A stretch of 64,000 bases of DNA from Halofilum ochraceum (GTDB lineage Bacteria; Pseudomonadota; Gammaproteobacteria; XJ16; Halofilaceae), in NCBI RefSeq assembly GCF_001614315.2, contig NZ_LVEG02000021.1, positions 1 to 64,000 of the forward strand, given 5' to 3'. Positions 51,151-60,799 of this stretch are shown one piece after another. Every line of letters begins with the position of its first letter. Position 1 is the first letter of the stretch. Below the pieces are notes generated by a model. It saw only the letters and a list, made by a program, of their open reading frames with translations. It made no database searches and was not told where the DNA came from. The position numbers were made by a program, and so were the translations under genes.

Positions 51151-52787
51151 TGCGGCGGGGCCCTGGGCTCGGGATCGTCGACCTCCTCCCGGTCGAAGAT
51201 CAGCGCATTGGGTTGTTCGCGGAGGGTGCGCACCAGGGGCCGGAGATCCTGCATGACCGCTTCCATCTGGCCGAGGACGCCGTTGAGTTGCTGGTACAGC
51301 TCGGAATCCTGGTCGAAGCCCTCGAGCGTACTGCGGAGTTCGCCCAATACCTCGTCCATCTGGCGAGGCAGCTCGCGCGTCGCCGAGTCGTCGAGCAGGG
51401 CCTGTATGGACGCCGCCGTACGCTGGACACTGCGGAAGGTCGCCTGGGAACTCTCGGCAGTGCCCTCCAGGCGGGTCAGTACCGACTGAATTTCAAGCGT
51501 GTTGAGTTTCTCGAGCAGCTGGCCCATCTGGTCCTGGAGTCGACCCATTCCACCGGTGGTCGCCGGGATCACCGGGTGCTCGCGCCAGGACATGCGGGCG
51601 ACGGAACCGGGGTCCGCGCTCATATCGAGCGCAACGTAGCTGGTGCCGGTGATCAGGCTTTCGCTCTTCACCGACGCCCGGAGGCCCTCATCAATGAGGT
51701 CGCTGATACGCTTGCGCCATGCCTCGAGGTCGGTTTCTCGCTCCTGGCCCGTCAATCGCTGGGGCTCGAGACGCACGAGCACCGGCACCGCGAGACTGTC
51801 ATCGGCGCCGGGCCGGGGGCCGTCGAAGTGCCAGGCGACGGTGTCCACGGTGCCGATGCGCACACCCCTATACCGGACAGCCGAACCCTCGCTGACCCCT
51901 TCGACGCTGTCCTCCAGCAGGACCACATATTCCAGGTACTGATCCATCGCCGCATCGCGCACGGCCGCCTGGTTGCGATATACCCGGAACCGGTGACCCG
52001 GCTTGACGGTCGCCCCCGCTCCGGTGTCGGGGACGCCGAGACTGATCCCACCACCGAGCAACGTCTCCAGCGACTGGACATCGACGCTGAAACCGTCGGC
52101 CGAATAATTCACGCTCAATCCCGCCGAGCTCCAGAAACGGGTCTGCGCCGTGACGAGTTCCGTGTACGGCGACTCGATAAAGACCTGGTGCTCGATTTCC
52201 CGGGTGCTTGCGTCGAGCTGTACTGAGGTCACGCGGCCCACCGTCATGCCGTGGTAGGTAACGGGGGCGCCTTCCGTGAGCCCCATTTCCGGCCCACTCA
52301 GCAGCGTGATCTGCAGACCGCCTTCCCCGAGTCCGGTGACGGGCGGGTTCTCCAGGACCTCGAAATGACGCCTGGGCGCGCCCGCGTCGCCCGGCTGCAG
52401 CGCGATGTAGGCGCCGGACAGGGCGGTGTCCAGACCACTGATACCCTGGCTGCCGATACGCGGTTTGACGACCCAGAACTGCGTGTTCTCGTTGAGCATC
52501 CGCTCGGCGTCCGCACGCAGTTGGGCTTCCACCACCGTGTGCCCGAGGTCCTCGGAGAGCCGAACATCCTGGACCCGACCGACCTCGACATTGCGCGTCT
52601 TGACCAGGGTTTTCCCGGCCTCGATACCCTCCGCGTCGGGCATTCTGAGGGTCACTGTCGGCCCGCGGGCCGCGAACCGCTCGTAGGCCATCCAGCCGCC
52701 GATCACCAGAGCCACCAGGGGCAGGAGCCAAAGCGGCGAGATGCGGAGCTGGCGGCGCCGGATTGCTCGTTCCCCGGTGTCAGTCAT
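51147..52787 (-). CDS. pqiB: PqiB MCE-domain periplasmic tunnel protein
   Basis: A 546-residue inner-membrane-anchored protein with one N-terminal helix (ISPLWLLPLVALVIGGWMAY) followed by three MCE (MlaD) domains: around 40-130 (PTVTLRMPDAEGIEAGKTLV), 155-250 (ITLLSGPEMGLTEGAPVTYH) and 280-390 (EYVVLLEDSVEGVSEGSAVR). A long C-terminal coiled coil follows (LLEKLNTLEIQSVLTRLEGT, LYQQLNGVLGQMEAVMQDL), which in E. coli makes the needle across the periplasm. ATG 52787 overlaps the end of pqiA by eight bases. Confidence 0.93.
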   Translation of the reverse strand: MTDTGERAIRRRQLRISPLWLLPLVALVIGGWMAYERFAARGPTVTLRMPDAEGIEAGKTLVKTRNVEVGRVQDVRLSEDLGHTVVEAQLRADAERMLNENTQFWVVKPRIGSQGISGLDTALSGAYIALQPGDAGAPRRHFEVLENPPVTGLGEGGLQITLLSGPEMGLTEGAPVTYHGMTVGRVTSVQLDASTREIEHQVFIESPYTELVTAQTRFWSSAGLSVNYSADGFSVDVQSLETLLGGGISLGVPDTGAGATVKPGHRFRVYRNQAAVRDAAMDQYLEYVVLLEDSVEGVSEGSAVRYRGVRIGTVDTVAWHFDGPRPGADDSLAVPVLVRLEPQRLTGQERETDLEAWRKRISDLIDEGLRASVKSESLITGTSYVALDMSADPGSVARMSWREHPVIPATTGGMGRLQDQMGQLLEKLNTLEIQSVLTRLEGTAESSQATFRSVQRTAASIQALLDDSATRELPRQMDEVLGELRSTLEGFDQDSELYQQLNGVLGQMEAVMQDLRPLVRTLREQPNALIFDREEVDDPEPRAPPQ

Positions 52788-54117
52788 GACCACTCCGCTG
52801 GGCGGGGGAGGGCGTCTCCCACAGGAGCCTGGGATCGAAACGCATGGCTGCGATCATACTGGTGATGACCATTGCCGCGAAGGCCAGCGCCGCCGGTCCC
52901 GGGACGATCGACATCAGTGACTCGGCGCGGACCAGCGCCACCAGGATGGCGACCACGAAGACATCGACCATGGACCAGCGCCCGATGAAGTCGACGAGGC
53001 GATACATGCGGGCGCCCGCCAGCGGATCGCGCAGATCCGGCCGCCGCGCCCACAAGCACAGCCATGCCAACGCCAGCATCTTGCCGATCGGTACCAGAAC
53101 GCTGGCCGCGAAGATCACGATCGCGATCGGTATGTCGCCCGCCTGAACGAAGCCGACGACACCGCCGATGATGGTGGATCCCTGCTCGCCACCGAAACGC
53201 GTGGTGTGCGTGATGGGCAGGGTGTTCGCCGGGATGTAGAGCAGTATCGCCAGCAGGAGCAGCGCCAGCGTGTTCTGGAGACTGCGGGGCGCACGGGTGT
53301 GGACGCGATCCCCACAGCGGGCGCAATGTCCCCGTCCCGAAGCGTCGACAGGATTGATCAGGCCACACACGTGGCAGCCGGTCATGTCCTGCTCGCGGGC
53401 ATTCGTACCGGGGCGTATGCCCGGTGGTGCCGGCGGTTCGCCGGCAAGGCGGAACCAGAGCCAGTCGGTATCCAGGGCCAGCTGCGCCTTCACCATGACC
53501 AGCACGAACGCGCAGTAGGCCCAGAAGGCCGGCCCGATATCCAGCGTGGCCATACCGGAGATCTTGGTCAGGCTCACAAGCAGCGCGACCAGGAAGACAT
53601 CGGCCATGATCCAGGGACCGATATGACTGAGCGCGCGGGCAAGAAACTCGTCCGGGGGCCCGACGGCGGCGCGCAGGATCCGCGTATGGAGAATGATGAA
53701 CCCGGCAATCCAGGCGAGTGGCAGTATCACGATACCGAGCAGAACCGCCGCCGCGACCAGGGGCTCGCCGTAGCGGGCCAGGGCCGAACCGGTCTCGGTC
53801 AGAGTGATCGTATTGCCGATTCCCCGTACATCAAAGCCGATAAACGGAAACAAAACCGCCATTGCCAGGAAGATGAGGGCAGTCACTGCATAGGCCAGCC
53901 CGCGTTGGACCGGCAGTCTGTGACGACGTACCAGGACATGACCGCAGCGCGGGCAGTCCGCTCGCTCGTGTGGTCGCAGGGGCGGCAGGGCGACCACGAG
54001 ATCGCAATCGGGGCAGGCCCGCAGGCGCCGGCGCCGGGACCATCCGGCCGCTCTGCCGGTAGCGTTACGGGGCAACGGACTGTTGCCAGCGGCGGCGTCG
54101 TGACTTTGATTGGTCAT
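52780..54117 (-). CDS. pqiA: PqiA inner-membrane protein
   Basis: A 445-residue protein with two homologous PqiA halves, each beginning with a zinc-ribbon-like pair of CxxC motifs (RACPDCDLVV with CPRCGHVL, then CHVCGLIN with CARCGDRV), followed by four hydrophobic helices. TDWLWFRLAGEPPA connects the halves. PqiA works with PqiB and PqiC in envelope lipid homeostasis and is induced by membrane stress in E. coli. Starts at 54129 and 54117 are possible; 54117 (MTNQSHD) is chosen without a strong ribosome-binding site for either. Confidence 0.92.
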   Translation of the reverse strand: MTNQSHDAAAGNSPLPRNATGRAAGWSRRRRLRACPDCDLVVALPPLRPHERADCPRCGHVLVRRHRLPVQRGLAYAVTALIFLAMAVLFPFIGFDVRGIGNTITLTETGSALARYGEPLVAAAVLLGIVILPLAWIAGFIILHTRILRAAVGPPDEFLARALSHIGPWIMADVFLVALLVSLTKISGMATLDIGPAFWAYCAFVLVMVKAQLALDTDWLWFRLAGEPPAPPGIRPGTNAREQDMTGCHVCGLINPVDASGRGHCARCGDRVHTRAPRSLQNTLALLLLAILLYIPANTLPITHTTRFGGEQGSTIIGGVVGFVQAGDIPIAIVIFAASVLVPIGKMLALAWLCLWARRPDLRDPLAGARMYRLVDFIGRWSMVDVFVVAILVALVRAESLMSIVPGPAALAFAAMVITSMIAAMRFDPRLLWETPSPAQRSGHD

Positions 54118-54317
54118 CGCCTCAAGCATACTAGCTGCAATCGCGCTGCGTCGCCGGTGCGCTTCCGGTCCATCCGCCCGATATTGTCCTGGCGGCTATA
54201 TCCGTGGGCATGCCGCTGCAACGGCCGCGCCTCCCGATCCATTCCGGGACGGACTGCGGTGGCGCGCAATGGAACACCCGGATGATCCCTTCTTCGCGGT
54301 GCCGCGAGTCGGGCTTT

Positions 54318-55094
54318 TTATCGTTGCGGGATGTACTGCCTGGTCAGCGCATCGAAGCGCCCGGCCTCTGCGAGTTTCCGGAACGCATGGTCGAAACGTT
54401 GCAGCAGCCGACGGGAATTCGGGTATGAATTGGAAACCATCAGCCACGACGCCACCACCTCATAGGGGCGTTCAAGGGTGGCGAAATTCCGGTGTTCTTC
54501 GGGAAAAGTGCTGTGGATGGCGTGCCAGCCGACCAGTTCGGAAAGAAGGAGTACATCCGTTCTGCCGAGCCGCAGCATTCTGAGGGCCGTTTCCACGTCG
54601 GTCGCGTATGCGACCGTCAGGCCCGCCCGCTCAAGGTCGCGCTCATACCAGTAGCCGCGGATACCACCGATTGTATGGGGTCGCAGATCGCTGAGTTGGT
54701 GCCACTCGAGCCCATCCGGGAAGCGGTCGACGCGGTAGAAGAACACGATGCGGTTCTCGAACAGGGGGTAGCGGGAGAACTGGTATCTGCGCTCGCGGTC
54801 GGGGGTTTTTACATACGGAAATGTGGCCCATACGCGCCCCGCGAGAACCTCCGCCTGGCCGCGTCTCCACGGCTGGAAAGCGAGTTCCGACTCCAGCCCC
54901 ATGTCTCGCAGTGTCCGGGTGACGATTTCGCTGAGCAGGCCGTGTCCCTTGATATGCCGGGACACCAGCGGTGCGTACTCATCGCTGGTTAATCGAACCG
55001 GTTCCGCGATGGCCGTCCCCGGCAGCAGCAGCCCGAGCAATAACAGCAGCGCTGCTCGGAAGTTTGAAGCGCAATGGCGGTGGTGGTCAGGCAT
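54318..55094 (-). CDS. Periplasmic solute-binding protein (SBP_bac_3-like)
   Basis: A 258-residue exported protein (signal FRAALLLLLGLLLPGTAIA). The mature part begins VRLTSDEYAPLVSRHIKGHG and continues with family-3 solute-binding features (SEIVTRTLRDMGLESELAFQ, WATFPYVKTPDRERRYQFS, VETALRMLRLGRTDVLLLSE). No transporter genes are adjacent. Instead its ATG lies inside the last codons of the GGDEF-EAL gene (eight-base overlap), so it probably serves as a periplasmic ligand sensor for that protein rather than for import. Confidence 0.85.
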   Translation of the reverse strand: MPDHHRHCASNFRAALLLLLGLLLPGTAIAEPVRLTSDEYAPLVSRHIKGHGLLSEIVTRTLRDMGLESELAFQPWRRGQAEVLAGRVWATFPYVKTPDRERRYQFSRYPLFENRIVFFYRVDRFPDGLEWHQLSDLRPHTIGGIRGYWYERDLERAGLTVAYATDVETALRMLRLGRTDVLLLSELVGWHAIHSTFPEEHRNFATLERPYEVVASWLMVSNSYPNSRRLLQRFDHAFRKLAEAGRFDALTRQYIPQR

Positions 55095-57576
55095 GGTGAT
55101 TGGGTCCGGCATCCCGCCGCAGAAAGTCACGCAGGGCCGCGATCGGCATCGGGCGCGCGAAGTAGTAGCCCTGGCATGAACCCGTGCCGCGGGCACGAAA
55201 TGCCGCCAGGTGCTCTTCGGTTTCGATGCCTTCGGCGATGACCTTCAGGCCGAAGTGGTCGGCCACCGCGAGGATGGTGTCCACGATGGCAGAGGCATCC
55301 GCGTTCACCCCGAGGTCCTGCACGAAGGAGCGATCGATCTTGAGCGTACTCAGGGGCAGGGACTTGAGGTAGCGCAGGGATGAGTAACCGGTGCCGAAGT
55401 CGTCCACGGCGAAACTCGGACCGAGCGCTCGCACGGCGTGCATGTTGGCAATCGCGACATCGGTCTCTTGGATGATACTGCCCTCGGTGATCTCGAACTG
55501 CAGAAGTTCGGCGGGGATACCCGAATCGTCGATGATCCGCTGCACGCGCTCCGGGAGTTCCGGGTCGACGAGTTCCGGCGGACTCAGGTTCACAGACAGC
55601 CCGTGATCGAGCCCCGCGGCGGGGTCGCTCAGGAGTGGGGCGAGGTCGGCACAGGCGCGGGCAAGGCATTGCTGCCCGATGGTACGGATGATGCCGGTGT
55701 CCTCGGCGATCGGGATGAACACATCGGGCGGGATGGGACCGTATTCGGGGTGCGTCCAGCGCGCCAACGCCTCGACGCCGATGACGCGGCCATCGTCCGA
55801 AGCGACGATCGGCTGGTATACCAGTTCGATCGCATCATTCGCGGCGGCATCCCGCAGACCCTTCTCAAGGCTCAGCCGGCGCAGCGCCGCCTCGCCCATC
55901 TCCTCGCGGTAGAACGTCAGTCCACCACGCCCCTCCGACTTGGTCCGGTAGAGCGCGGTGTCGGCGTTCTGCAGGACCACCTCGGCCGACTCCCGTCCGT
56001 AGAAGACGGTGACGCCGATACTGGCGCTCAGGCGCAGATCATGCCCTTCTATGGTCACCGGGATGGCGACGGCGTCCATCAGTTTCTGCCCGACCCTCGA
56101 GCAGATCGCGGCTGCAGAATCACGTTCGGGGTGCAGTTCGGAGAGCAGGATAACGAACTCATCACCGCCGAAGCGGCTGACGAAATCGCAGTCGCGGACG
56201 GTCTCGTGCAGGCGCTCCGCAACCGTGGTCAGGACCGCGTCGCCGGTGCGGTGTCCCTTCGAGTCGTTGATGGTCTTGAAATTGTCGAGATCGAGGAACA
56301 GGAGTGCGCCGAAATGATCACTGCGCCGTGAGCGTGCGAGCGCCTCGTCGAGGCGGTCCTGCAGAAAGGCCCGATTCGGCAGTCGCGTAAGGGTGTCAAA
56401 ATAGGCCAGTTCGTTTGCGCGGGCCTCGGCGCGTTTGCGCTGATCGATGTCGGTGACCATCGCGAGGGTGCCGAGGCGGTCGCCCCCGTCGGAGACGATG
56501 GGCGACGCAGCCACCAATACCCAGCGATGACTCTCGCCGACACAGCGCAGGGCGATTTCCAGTTGTTCGACCGTCCCGGATCGTGTCCGTTCGAGATAAG
56601 CCAGTGCCGTCTCGTGCTGGTCTGCATCGATAAAATCGAGAAACGGGCGACCGGCCAGCTCCGCCCGAGTGTGGCCCAGCATGCGCGCTAGCCTCGGGTT
56701 CGCGATCCGGGTGTTGTTGTGTTCATCGAGCAGCCAGACACCTTCCTCGGCCGTCTCGATCAACTGGCGATAGCGTTGCTCGCTCGCGCGCAGTTCCGAG
56801 TAGCTGCGCTCGATGCCTTCGAGCATCTCGCGCACGGCACTGTTCATGTCGTCGATCTCGTCGGGCCGGGACGGAGCCGCGAGGGGCAGGGGCGTGCGGC
56901 TGTCGTCATCGACCTGCCAGGATCTGCAAAAGGCGCTCAGTGCACCGAGGCGGCGTATCACCAGCAGGTGGATCAATGCCAGTACGACGCCGGCGACGAT
57001 GAAGGTTTTCGCGGCATTGCCCATCAGTGTGGTGCCGAGCCGCTCGAACAGGCGCTCTCGGGCCGGTGCGAGGGATGCCACCACCCGCAGCGTGCCGATC
57101 GAAACCGTCTGATGGCCGGTGTCGTAGTGAAGCGGGAACCGGCGCTCAAGGGTGTGGGCCGTCACGGCCTGGCCCGCCGCCTCGACAAACCCGTCGGCAC
57201 TCGAAACCTCCAGAAACTCGATCTCGGGCAGCTTCGCGAGCCCGTTGAGCGTCTCGCGAAGGATCTCGTCATTCAGTTCCCAGAGCTGGTCGGTGATGGC
57301 CGCGGTCTGCGTCAGATCGATCTCCTGCAGGCGCTTTTCGACGGCGCCGACATCCTTCCGGTATTCGCGATAGAGCTGGTCTGCCGTGAGCAGGAGCGTG
57401 ATAAGCGAGCTGGTGGCGACGATGCAGGCCAGCAGCCGGCGCCCGAGCCGCGAATGGAGGCCCGCCCGGAGCCGTGAGTGTGGTTTGCGAGCCCCGACAA
57501 GCGGACTGGCGAGGGCGACCGGCTCTTCGGGATAACCCGGCGGCGGCTTCACCCCGTCACACCTCGGGGTGGCCAC
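55087..57576 (-). CDS. Membrane PAS-GGDEF-EAL c-di-GMP enzyme
   Basis: An 829-residue protein starting at GTG. TM1 (LLACIVATSSLITLLLTADQ) and TM2 (TFIVAGVVLALIHLLVI) flank a periplasmic sensor of about 120 residues. After a HAMP-like helix come a PAS domain (TRIANPRLARMLGHTRAELA), a GGDEF domain with intact FGGDEF and RxxD (RDCD), and an EAL domain with all expected residues (VEALARW, EITEG, DDFGTGYSSL, LKIDRSFV, AEGIETEEH, QGYYFARP). Both synthesis and breakdown of c-di-GMP are possible. It is coupled to the downstream binding protein. Confidence 0.92.
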   Translation of the reverse strand: MATPRCDGVKPPPGYPEEPVALASPLVGARKPHSRLRAGLHSRLGRRLLACIVATSSLITLLLTADQLYREYRKDVGAVEKRLQEIDLTQTAAITDQLWELNDEILRETLNGLAKLPEIEFLEVSSADGFVEAAGQAVTAHTLERRFPLHYDTGHQTVSIGTLRVVASLAPARERLFERLGTTLMGNAAKTFIVAGVVLALIHLLVIRRLGALSAFCRSWQVDDDSRTPLPLAAPSRPDEIDDMNSAVREMLEGIERSYSELRASEQRYRQLIETAEEGVWLLDEHNNTRIANPRLARMLGHTRAELAGRPFLDFIDADQHETALAYLERTRSGTVEQLEIALRCVGESHRWVLVAASPIVSDGGDRLGTLAMVTDIDQRKRAEARANELAYFDTLTRLPNRAFLQDRLDEALARSRRSDHFGALLFLDLDNFKTINDSKGHRTGDAVLTTVAERLHETVRDCDFVSRFGGDEFVILLSELHPERDSAAAICSRVGQKLMDAVAIPVTIEGHDLRLSASIGVTVFYGRESAEVVLQNADTALYRTKSEGRGGLTFYREEMGEAALRRLSLEKGLRDAAANDAIELVYQPIVASDDGRVIGVEALARWTHPEYGPIPPDVFIPIAEDTGIIRTIGQQCLARACADLAPLLSDPAAGLDHGLSVNLSPPELVDPELPERVQRIIDDSGIPAELLQFEITEGSIIQETDVAIANMHAVRALGPSFAVDDFGTGYSSLRYLKSLPLSTLKIDRSFVQDLGVNADASAIVDTILAVADHFGLKVIAEGIETEEHLAAFRARGTGSCQGYYFARPMPIAALRDFLRRDAGPNHHA

Positions 57577-58093
57577 TGAAGGGGGCGCACGACGACTGCG
57601 CGGGATCTGCTGCCGACGAGCATACGCATGCGGGCTTGGCTCGGGTATTCACAAGTACATCATACAGCTCGGCGGGCACGGGCGTTCCACGAAGTGGCAG
57701 GACTCGATACCGCGGCACGTTTCGGGCCACGTTCAGCCCCTCCACGTACAGGGACCCGCGGGCATGGCAGGCACCTCTTTGCGCGTATTCCCGGGTTCGA
57801 CGGGGATGTGAGGCTCGGTTCGGGAGCGGGAGGCACCGCCGGTCACTCAACGTTGGAACGTCACGGAACGCGCCCGCGGGTGGGTCGGGTACGCAGCGCG
57901 GGGCGGTCGCTCAGCTCGCCGCCCACATACGCGTCAGGTTGGCCTCGCTTTTGGATACGGCGTCGAATTCCTCGGTCTTGCCGAGCTGATCGAAGAGACG
58001 GCGACGGGCCGTACCGAGATCGGACGGGATCTCGCGCCGGGCCGGTCGCGGATCCGGCTCTGGGCCCGGCCGACCCGGCCGGGAGGGCGGATC
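57577..58093. other. Intergenic stretch with coding-like remnant after lysC
   Basis: About 517 bases with no intact gene. Directly after the lysC stop, and in the same frame, about 57 codons stay open down to 57917 and read REIPSDLGTARRRLFDQLG and TEEFDAVSKSEANLTRMW. This looks like the C-terminus of a protein but has no start codon. Its identity is unknown. Other open frames here overlap and lack support. Confidence 0.45.
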
Positions 58094-59542
58094 TCAGTTC
58101 AGCTTGTCGCTCAACTCCCGCCAGGCGGGACCGAAGATGGCCTCCGGCTGCGGCTGGGCCAAGAGCCAGTCGTGCAACGGATTCATCAGGTAATCGACAT
58201 CCTCCGGCTCGAGCACGAAGCTCAGCGCGTCGTCGGGGCCGGCGTCGCTGACCATGTGGATGCGCTGGGCTTCCAGCGGCTTCAGGGCCGGTGACAGGCG
58301 ATTGATGACCGAGGCGATGTTGGAGCCCACCAGGCTGACCGAGCCCACTTCGTAGCTGACGTTGGCGGTCCCGATCGACTCCAGATTGGCCACGAGGTGG
58401 GTGACATCCTGCTGGGTCAACGGACTGGCGGCGGGATCGATCGTCAGGCTGATGCTCGAGGCCGAGTTGGCGATCAGGTCGATGGCAATGCCGTGCTGCG
58501 CGAATACGCCGGTGACGTCGGCCAGTGTGCCCGCCAGGTGCCAGTGCCCGGGACACTCGATCCGGATCAGGTACAGGTGCGGACGGCTCACGACCGCCTT
58601 GACGCCGGGCTCGGTGGCCGCGGCGTCGCGCGAGACCACGGTCCCCTCCATGTCCGGTGCCTGGGTGCAGCGCATGTGCAGCGGGATGTCGTTGTCGCGC
58701 ACGGGCGGAATGCAGCGCGGGTGAAGTACACGCGCGCCCATGGCGGCGAGTACCTGGGCCTCATCGAAGGTGACCGCGCGCAACAGGCGCGCATCCGCTC
58801 GATCTCTTGGGTTGGCCGTGAACAGTCCCGGCACGTCGGTCCAGATCTCCAGCCGCTCCGCGTTCAGCTTGCCTGCCAGGTAGGCCGCGGAGGTGTCGGA
58901 ACCCCCGCGCCCGAGCAGGACCGTGTTGCCGTGGCTGTCGGCCGCGATGAAGCCCTGCGTGAGCACCGCGTTCTCGGTGAGTTCGGAGAGCTCGGTGATC
59001 AGCCGGTCGTCGGGCGCGTAGTGACAGGTCGCGGACAGGTAGTGGTGACTGCTGCTGGCGTTGGTCGAGGCGGGTTCGGCCTGCAGCAGCGAACGGGCGT
59101 CACGCCAGGCAACGGACGTGCCCCGTTTTCGAAGCCACCCGGCGCCCAGGCGCGTGGACATCAGTTCGCCCATGGCCATCAGGCGCGCGCGCACCTCGTC
59201 GGGCACCGCACCGATGAGCCGAGCGCCCTCGACCACCCGCTCGAGCTCGGCCAGCTCCTCTCCTATCTGCTCATCGGCGTCCAGGCCCATGGCCTCGGCC
59301 AGTCGCTCGTGCTTTCCACGGATCTCGGCGAGGGTGGCCTCCGTGTCGGTCTGGCCATCGATCGCATCGATGAGTTTCTGGAGCAGGTTGGAGATGCCGG
59401 ACAGTGCCGAGCAGACCACGAGCACCCGCGTGCCCGCAGTGGTGTGGCGTTCGATGGCGTCCGCGATCGTCTGCCACCGGTCGACACTCGCCACGCTGGT
59501 GCCGCCGAATTTGAGCACAACCCAGTCTGTGCGGGCAGGCAT
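58094..59542 (-). CDS. lysC: Aspartate kinase
   Basis: A 482-residue enzyme catalysing phosphorylation of L-aspartate, the first step to Lys, Thr, Met and diaminopimelate. The kinase domain starts with VVLKFGGTSVASVDRW (Lys11 in KFGGTS) and contains GRGGSDTSAAYLA and EIWTDVPGLFTANPRD. Two ACT domains follow from about residue 310 (YLIRIECPGHWHLAGTLADV, VSLVGSNIASVINRL). The C-terminus (LHDWLLAQ, FGPAWRELSDKLN) resembles the linker of bifunctional aspartokinase/diaminopimelate decarboxylases, but no decarboxylase domain follows. GGGAGG precedes the start by five bases. Confidence 0.92.
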   Translation of the reverse strand: MPARTDWVVLKFGGTSVASVDRWQTIADAIERHTTAGTRVLVVCSALSGISNLLQKLIDAIDGQTDTEATLAEIRGKHERLAEAMGLDADEQIGEELAELERVVEGARLIGAVPDEVRARLMAMGELMSTRLGAGWLRKRGTSVAWRDARSLLQAEPASTNASSSHHYLSATCHYAPDDRLITELSELTENAVLTQGFIAADSHGNTVLLGRGGSDTSAAYLAGKLNAERLEIWTDVPGLFTANPRDRADARLLRAVTFDEAQVLAAMGARVLHPRCIPPVRDNDIPLHMRCTQAPDMEGTVVSRDAAATEPGVKAVVSRPHLYLIRIECPGHWHLAGTLADVTGVFAQHGIAIDLIANSASSISLTIDPAASPLTQQDVTHLVANLESIGTANVSYEVGSVSLVGSNIASVINRLSPALKPLEAQRIHMVSDAGPDDALSFVLEPEDVDYLMNPLHDWLLAQPQPEAIFGPAWRELSDKLN

Positions 59543-59705
59543 GTTTCCTCCCGGGCGTTCAAGCAGGGATTCTGCAGGTGTGGAGGGCCGTCAACGGCCC
59601 GCGCCGCCCATCAGGCGACCGCGGAGACAGTAGCATGAATCCGGTGCGCGCGATTTGACGCAGCGCTCTGCTCAGGGGCTGACCCGCCTCGATCGGTCGG
59701 CTGGC

Positions 59706-60695
59706 TTACAGGCTGGCGCCCAGTTCGCGCATGCGCTGGCGGGTATGTTCGTCCGGCAATCGCCCGGTCCCTGCGCCCATGTTGTCGGCAACGTGTTTCG
59801 GGTTGCTCGTGGCCGGGATGACGCAGGTGACCGCCGGATGCGCCAGGATGTATTTGAGGGAGAACTGGGCCCAGCTTTCGCAGTCGAAATCCGCCGCCCA
59901 TTCCGGTAGTTGGCGATCGCGTACGGCCCGGAACAGGGCGCCGTTCTCGAACGGCCGGTTCACCATCACGGCCATGCCCCGTTCGGCGGCGAGCGGCAGC
60001 AGACGCGCCTCGGCCTCGGGCTCCGTGAACGAATAGTTGAACTGCACGAAGTCGAGCGGCTCCGAGCGCATCACCTTTTCGAGTTCCTCGAACGCCGACG
60101 TCCGTGAGTGGGTGACGCCGATGTAGCGTACCCGGCCTTCCTCTTTCCATTGGCGCAGATTGCGGAGCTGGGTCCGCCAGTCCACCAGGCTGTGAACCTG
60201 CATCAGGTCCAGCGGGCGCTTGCCGAGCAGTTCCTGCGAGCGCTCCATCTGTTCCAGACCGGCCTCGCGACCCGAGGTGCGCACCTTGGTGGCGACGAAC
60301 AGGTCGTCGGTCAGCTCGAGATCCGCCAGCAGACCGCCGATCACCGACTCGGCGTTGCCGTAGATCGGTGCGGTATCGACCAGTGTTCCACCGAGTTCGT
60401 GAAATCGGTGCAGGACCATACGCAGGGCATCGAGGTCCGCTTCGTTCGGCACCTCGAACTCGTCGGATGTCCCCAGCCCGACCACGGGCAGCGTTTCCTG
60501 CGTCCCCGGGATTCGGCGGTGCATCATCCCGCCGTCGGCCGCGACCGACAGGTTCACATGGGGGATCAGCAGGGAGCCTGCCAACAGCTTGCAGAATGAT
60601 CGGCGCCCGGCATCGACACCGGCATGTCTCGAAGCGGCATCGGATCGGTTACCGAAGTGCGCGTTTTCGTCACCATCCGCAGCTGGATCATTCAT
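59706..60695 (-). CDS. Tat-exported aldo/keto reductase
   Basis: A 329-residue protein with a twin-arginine signal (GRRSFCKLLAGSLLIP; Arg31-Arg32), unusual for an NAD(P)H-dependent enzyme and typical of pre-folded, cofactor-loaded exports. The catalytic tetrad is intact: Asp107 and Tyr112 in LVDTAPIYGNAE, Lys137 in FVATKVRTS, His168 in LMQVHSLVDW. The cofactor-binding C-terminus (CVIPATSNPKHVADNM) is also present. GAGGAGG lies seven bases before the ATG. It is downstream of the fusion gene on the same strand, 105 bases apart. The substrate is unknown. Confidence 0.9.
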   Translation of the reverse strand: MNDPAADGDENAHFGNRSDAASRHAGVDAGRRSFCKLLAGSLLIPHVNLSVAADGGMMHRRIPGTQETLPVVGLGTSDEFEVPNEADLDALRMVLHRFHELGGTLVDTAPIYGNAESVIGGLLADLELTDDLFVATKVRTSGREAGLEQMERSQELLGKRPLDLMQVHSLVDWRTQLRNLRQWKEEGRVRYIGVTHSRTSAFEELEKVMRSEPLDFVQFNYSFTEPEAEARLLPLAAERGMAVMVNRPFENGALFRAVRDRQLPEWAADFDCESWAQFSLKYILAHPAVTCVIPATSNPKHVADNMGAGTGRLPDEHTRQRMRELGASL

Positions 60696-60799
60696 GTGGT
60701 TTCCTCCTCGGTCCGATCCGGTCTGTAGTTACGGAGTCCGGATAACACATTCTGGATCCATCAAATCCACGCCATCCGCAGGCGTTTCCCGTCACACAC

